From NCBI GenBank assembly GCA_965370315.1, contig CBDUTO010000003.1, forward strand, positions 20,613 through 84,612: 64,000 nucleotides of DNA. The letters run 5' to 3'. This document shows positions 63,886 through 64,000 of the stretch, in pieces (position 1 is the first letter of the stretch; each line of letters starts with the position of its first letter). The position numbers and the translations under genes are program-made. The notes beneath the pieces were generated by a model. The model was given only the letters and a program-made list of their open reading frames with translations. It searched no databases and had not been told where the DNA came from. The stretch is from 1-14-2-50-31-20 sp965370315 (GTDB lineage Bacteria; Bacteroidota; Ignavibacteria; Ignavibacteriales; Melioribacteraceae).

Positions 63886-64000
63886 TTACCAAGGTATTTT
63901 AAGTTTCTCAATCTCTTCTGAATAAAAATTCTCAAACTTTTTTCTAAGTTCATTTGAAATAGGATTTTTTGTGCTTTCAATATTTTGTAATAATTGATTT
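63886..64000 (-). CDS. C-terminal end of an unidentified gene
   Basis: Only the last 37 codons are inside the window; they encode a charged helix (ELRKKFENFYSEEIEKLKI) ending in PW and TAA. The pattern recalls the C-terminus of sulfotransferase-domain proteins, but so short a piece does not allow a family call. It lies 66 bp upstream of the GH17 gene on the same strand and could belong to the same operon. Confidence 0.4.
   Translation of the reverse strand, partial: NQLLQNIESTKNPISNELRKKFENFYSEEIEKLKIPW

Noticed and set aside
1..64000. CRISPR array, defence system or prophage
   Set aside because: No regularly spaced repeats, cas, restriction, toxin-antitoxin or phage structural genes were found.

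Overview
The DNA is AT-rich and almost all genes lie on the minus strand. At least six predicted secreted proteins end in a roughly 80-90 residue domain that opens with NYPNPFNP-like residues and closes with SGIYF...KKM.LLK, the C-terminal sorting signature of type IX secretion in the Bacteroidota/Ignavibacteriota/Calditrichota group. There is also a PorV/PorQ-like protein, several TonB-dependent receptors with carboxypeptidase-regulatory N-domains, a DUF4249 lipoprotein and a promoter matching the TTTG-N19-TAnnTTTG pattern of that group. I infer a free-living, polymer-degrading member of the Ignavibacteria or a close relative. No rRNA or ribosomal gene is present to confirm this.

Positions 1-17.3 kb hold a signalling island read right to left. 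It starts with a PAS-only sensor, a CheR methyltransferase and a membrane-anchored NMT1/SsuA-like binding protein. Two tandem modules follow, each made of a TonB receptor, a YfiR (DUF4154) domain and a PAS histidine kinase. In the first module YfiR and kinase are separate proteins. In the second they are fused. The kinase 3' halves form a direct repeat of about 1.1 kb. Behind the first kinase sits an orphan Ser/Thr-kinase N-lobe fragment; behind the second sit a response regulator and a long REC-PAS protein that leaves the window.

Positions 17.3-25.4 kb are a scarred accessory zone. It holds decayed copies of one IS family (ends TGTCCCT...AGGGACA), a roughly 90-bp MITE derivative, an IS256-family remnant, a truncated secreted-protein start and an isolated tRNA-Ser 3' end with a terminator. 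Among these lie a tandem-fused adenylate kinase, a SAM methyltransferase and two secreted sorting-domain proteins.

Positions 25.4-47.7 kb form one long minus-strand array of 14 genes with gaps of no more than about 75 bp. In order of transcription: TonB receptor, large secreted partner, PorV-like protein, GlpD, GntR regulator, two LamG/lamin-tail or propeller secreted proteins, PPIase lipoprotein, glycerophosphodiesterase, SGNH esterase, secreted propeller, HAD phosphatase lipoprotein, GlpT-like transporter and secreted metallophosphatase. Together they look like a dedicated locus for scavenging phospholipid head groups and glycerophosphodiesters. A Bacteroidota-type promoter with a GntR-like palindrome lies just before the first gene.

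An intact IS copy (47.8-49.1 kb) cuts off the start of an unrelated gene. Positions 49.4-54.1 kb carry a translationally coupled TonB receptor, DUF4249 lipoprotein and PEGA/propeller lipoprotein. Positions 54.4-63.8 kb carry a beta-1,3-glucan (laminarin-type) utilization cluster: GH17 and two GH16 enzymes, a sodium-solute symporter and a very large GH94-like phosphorylase. One more gene enters from the right edge.
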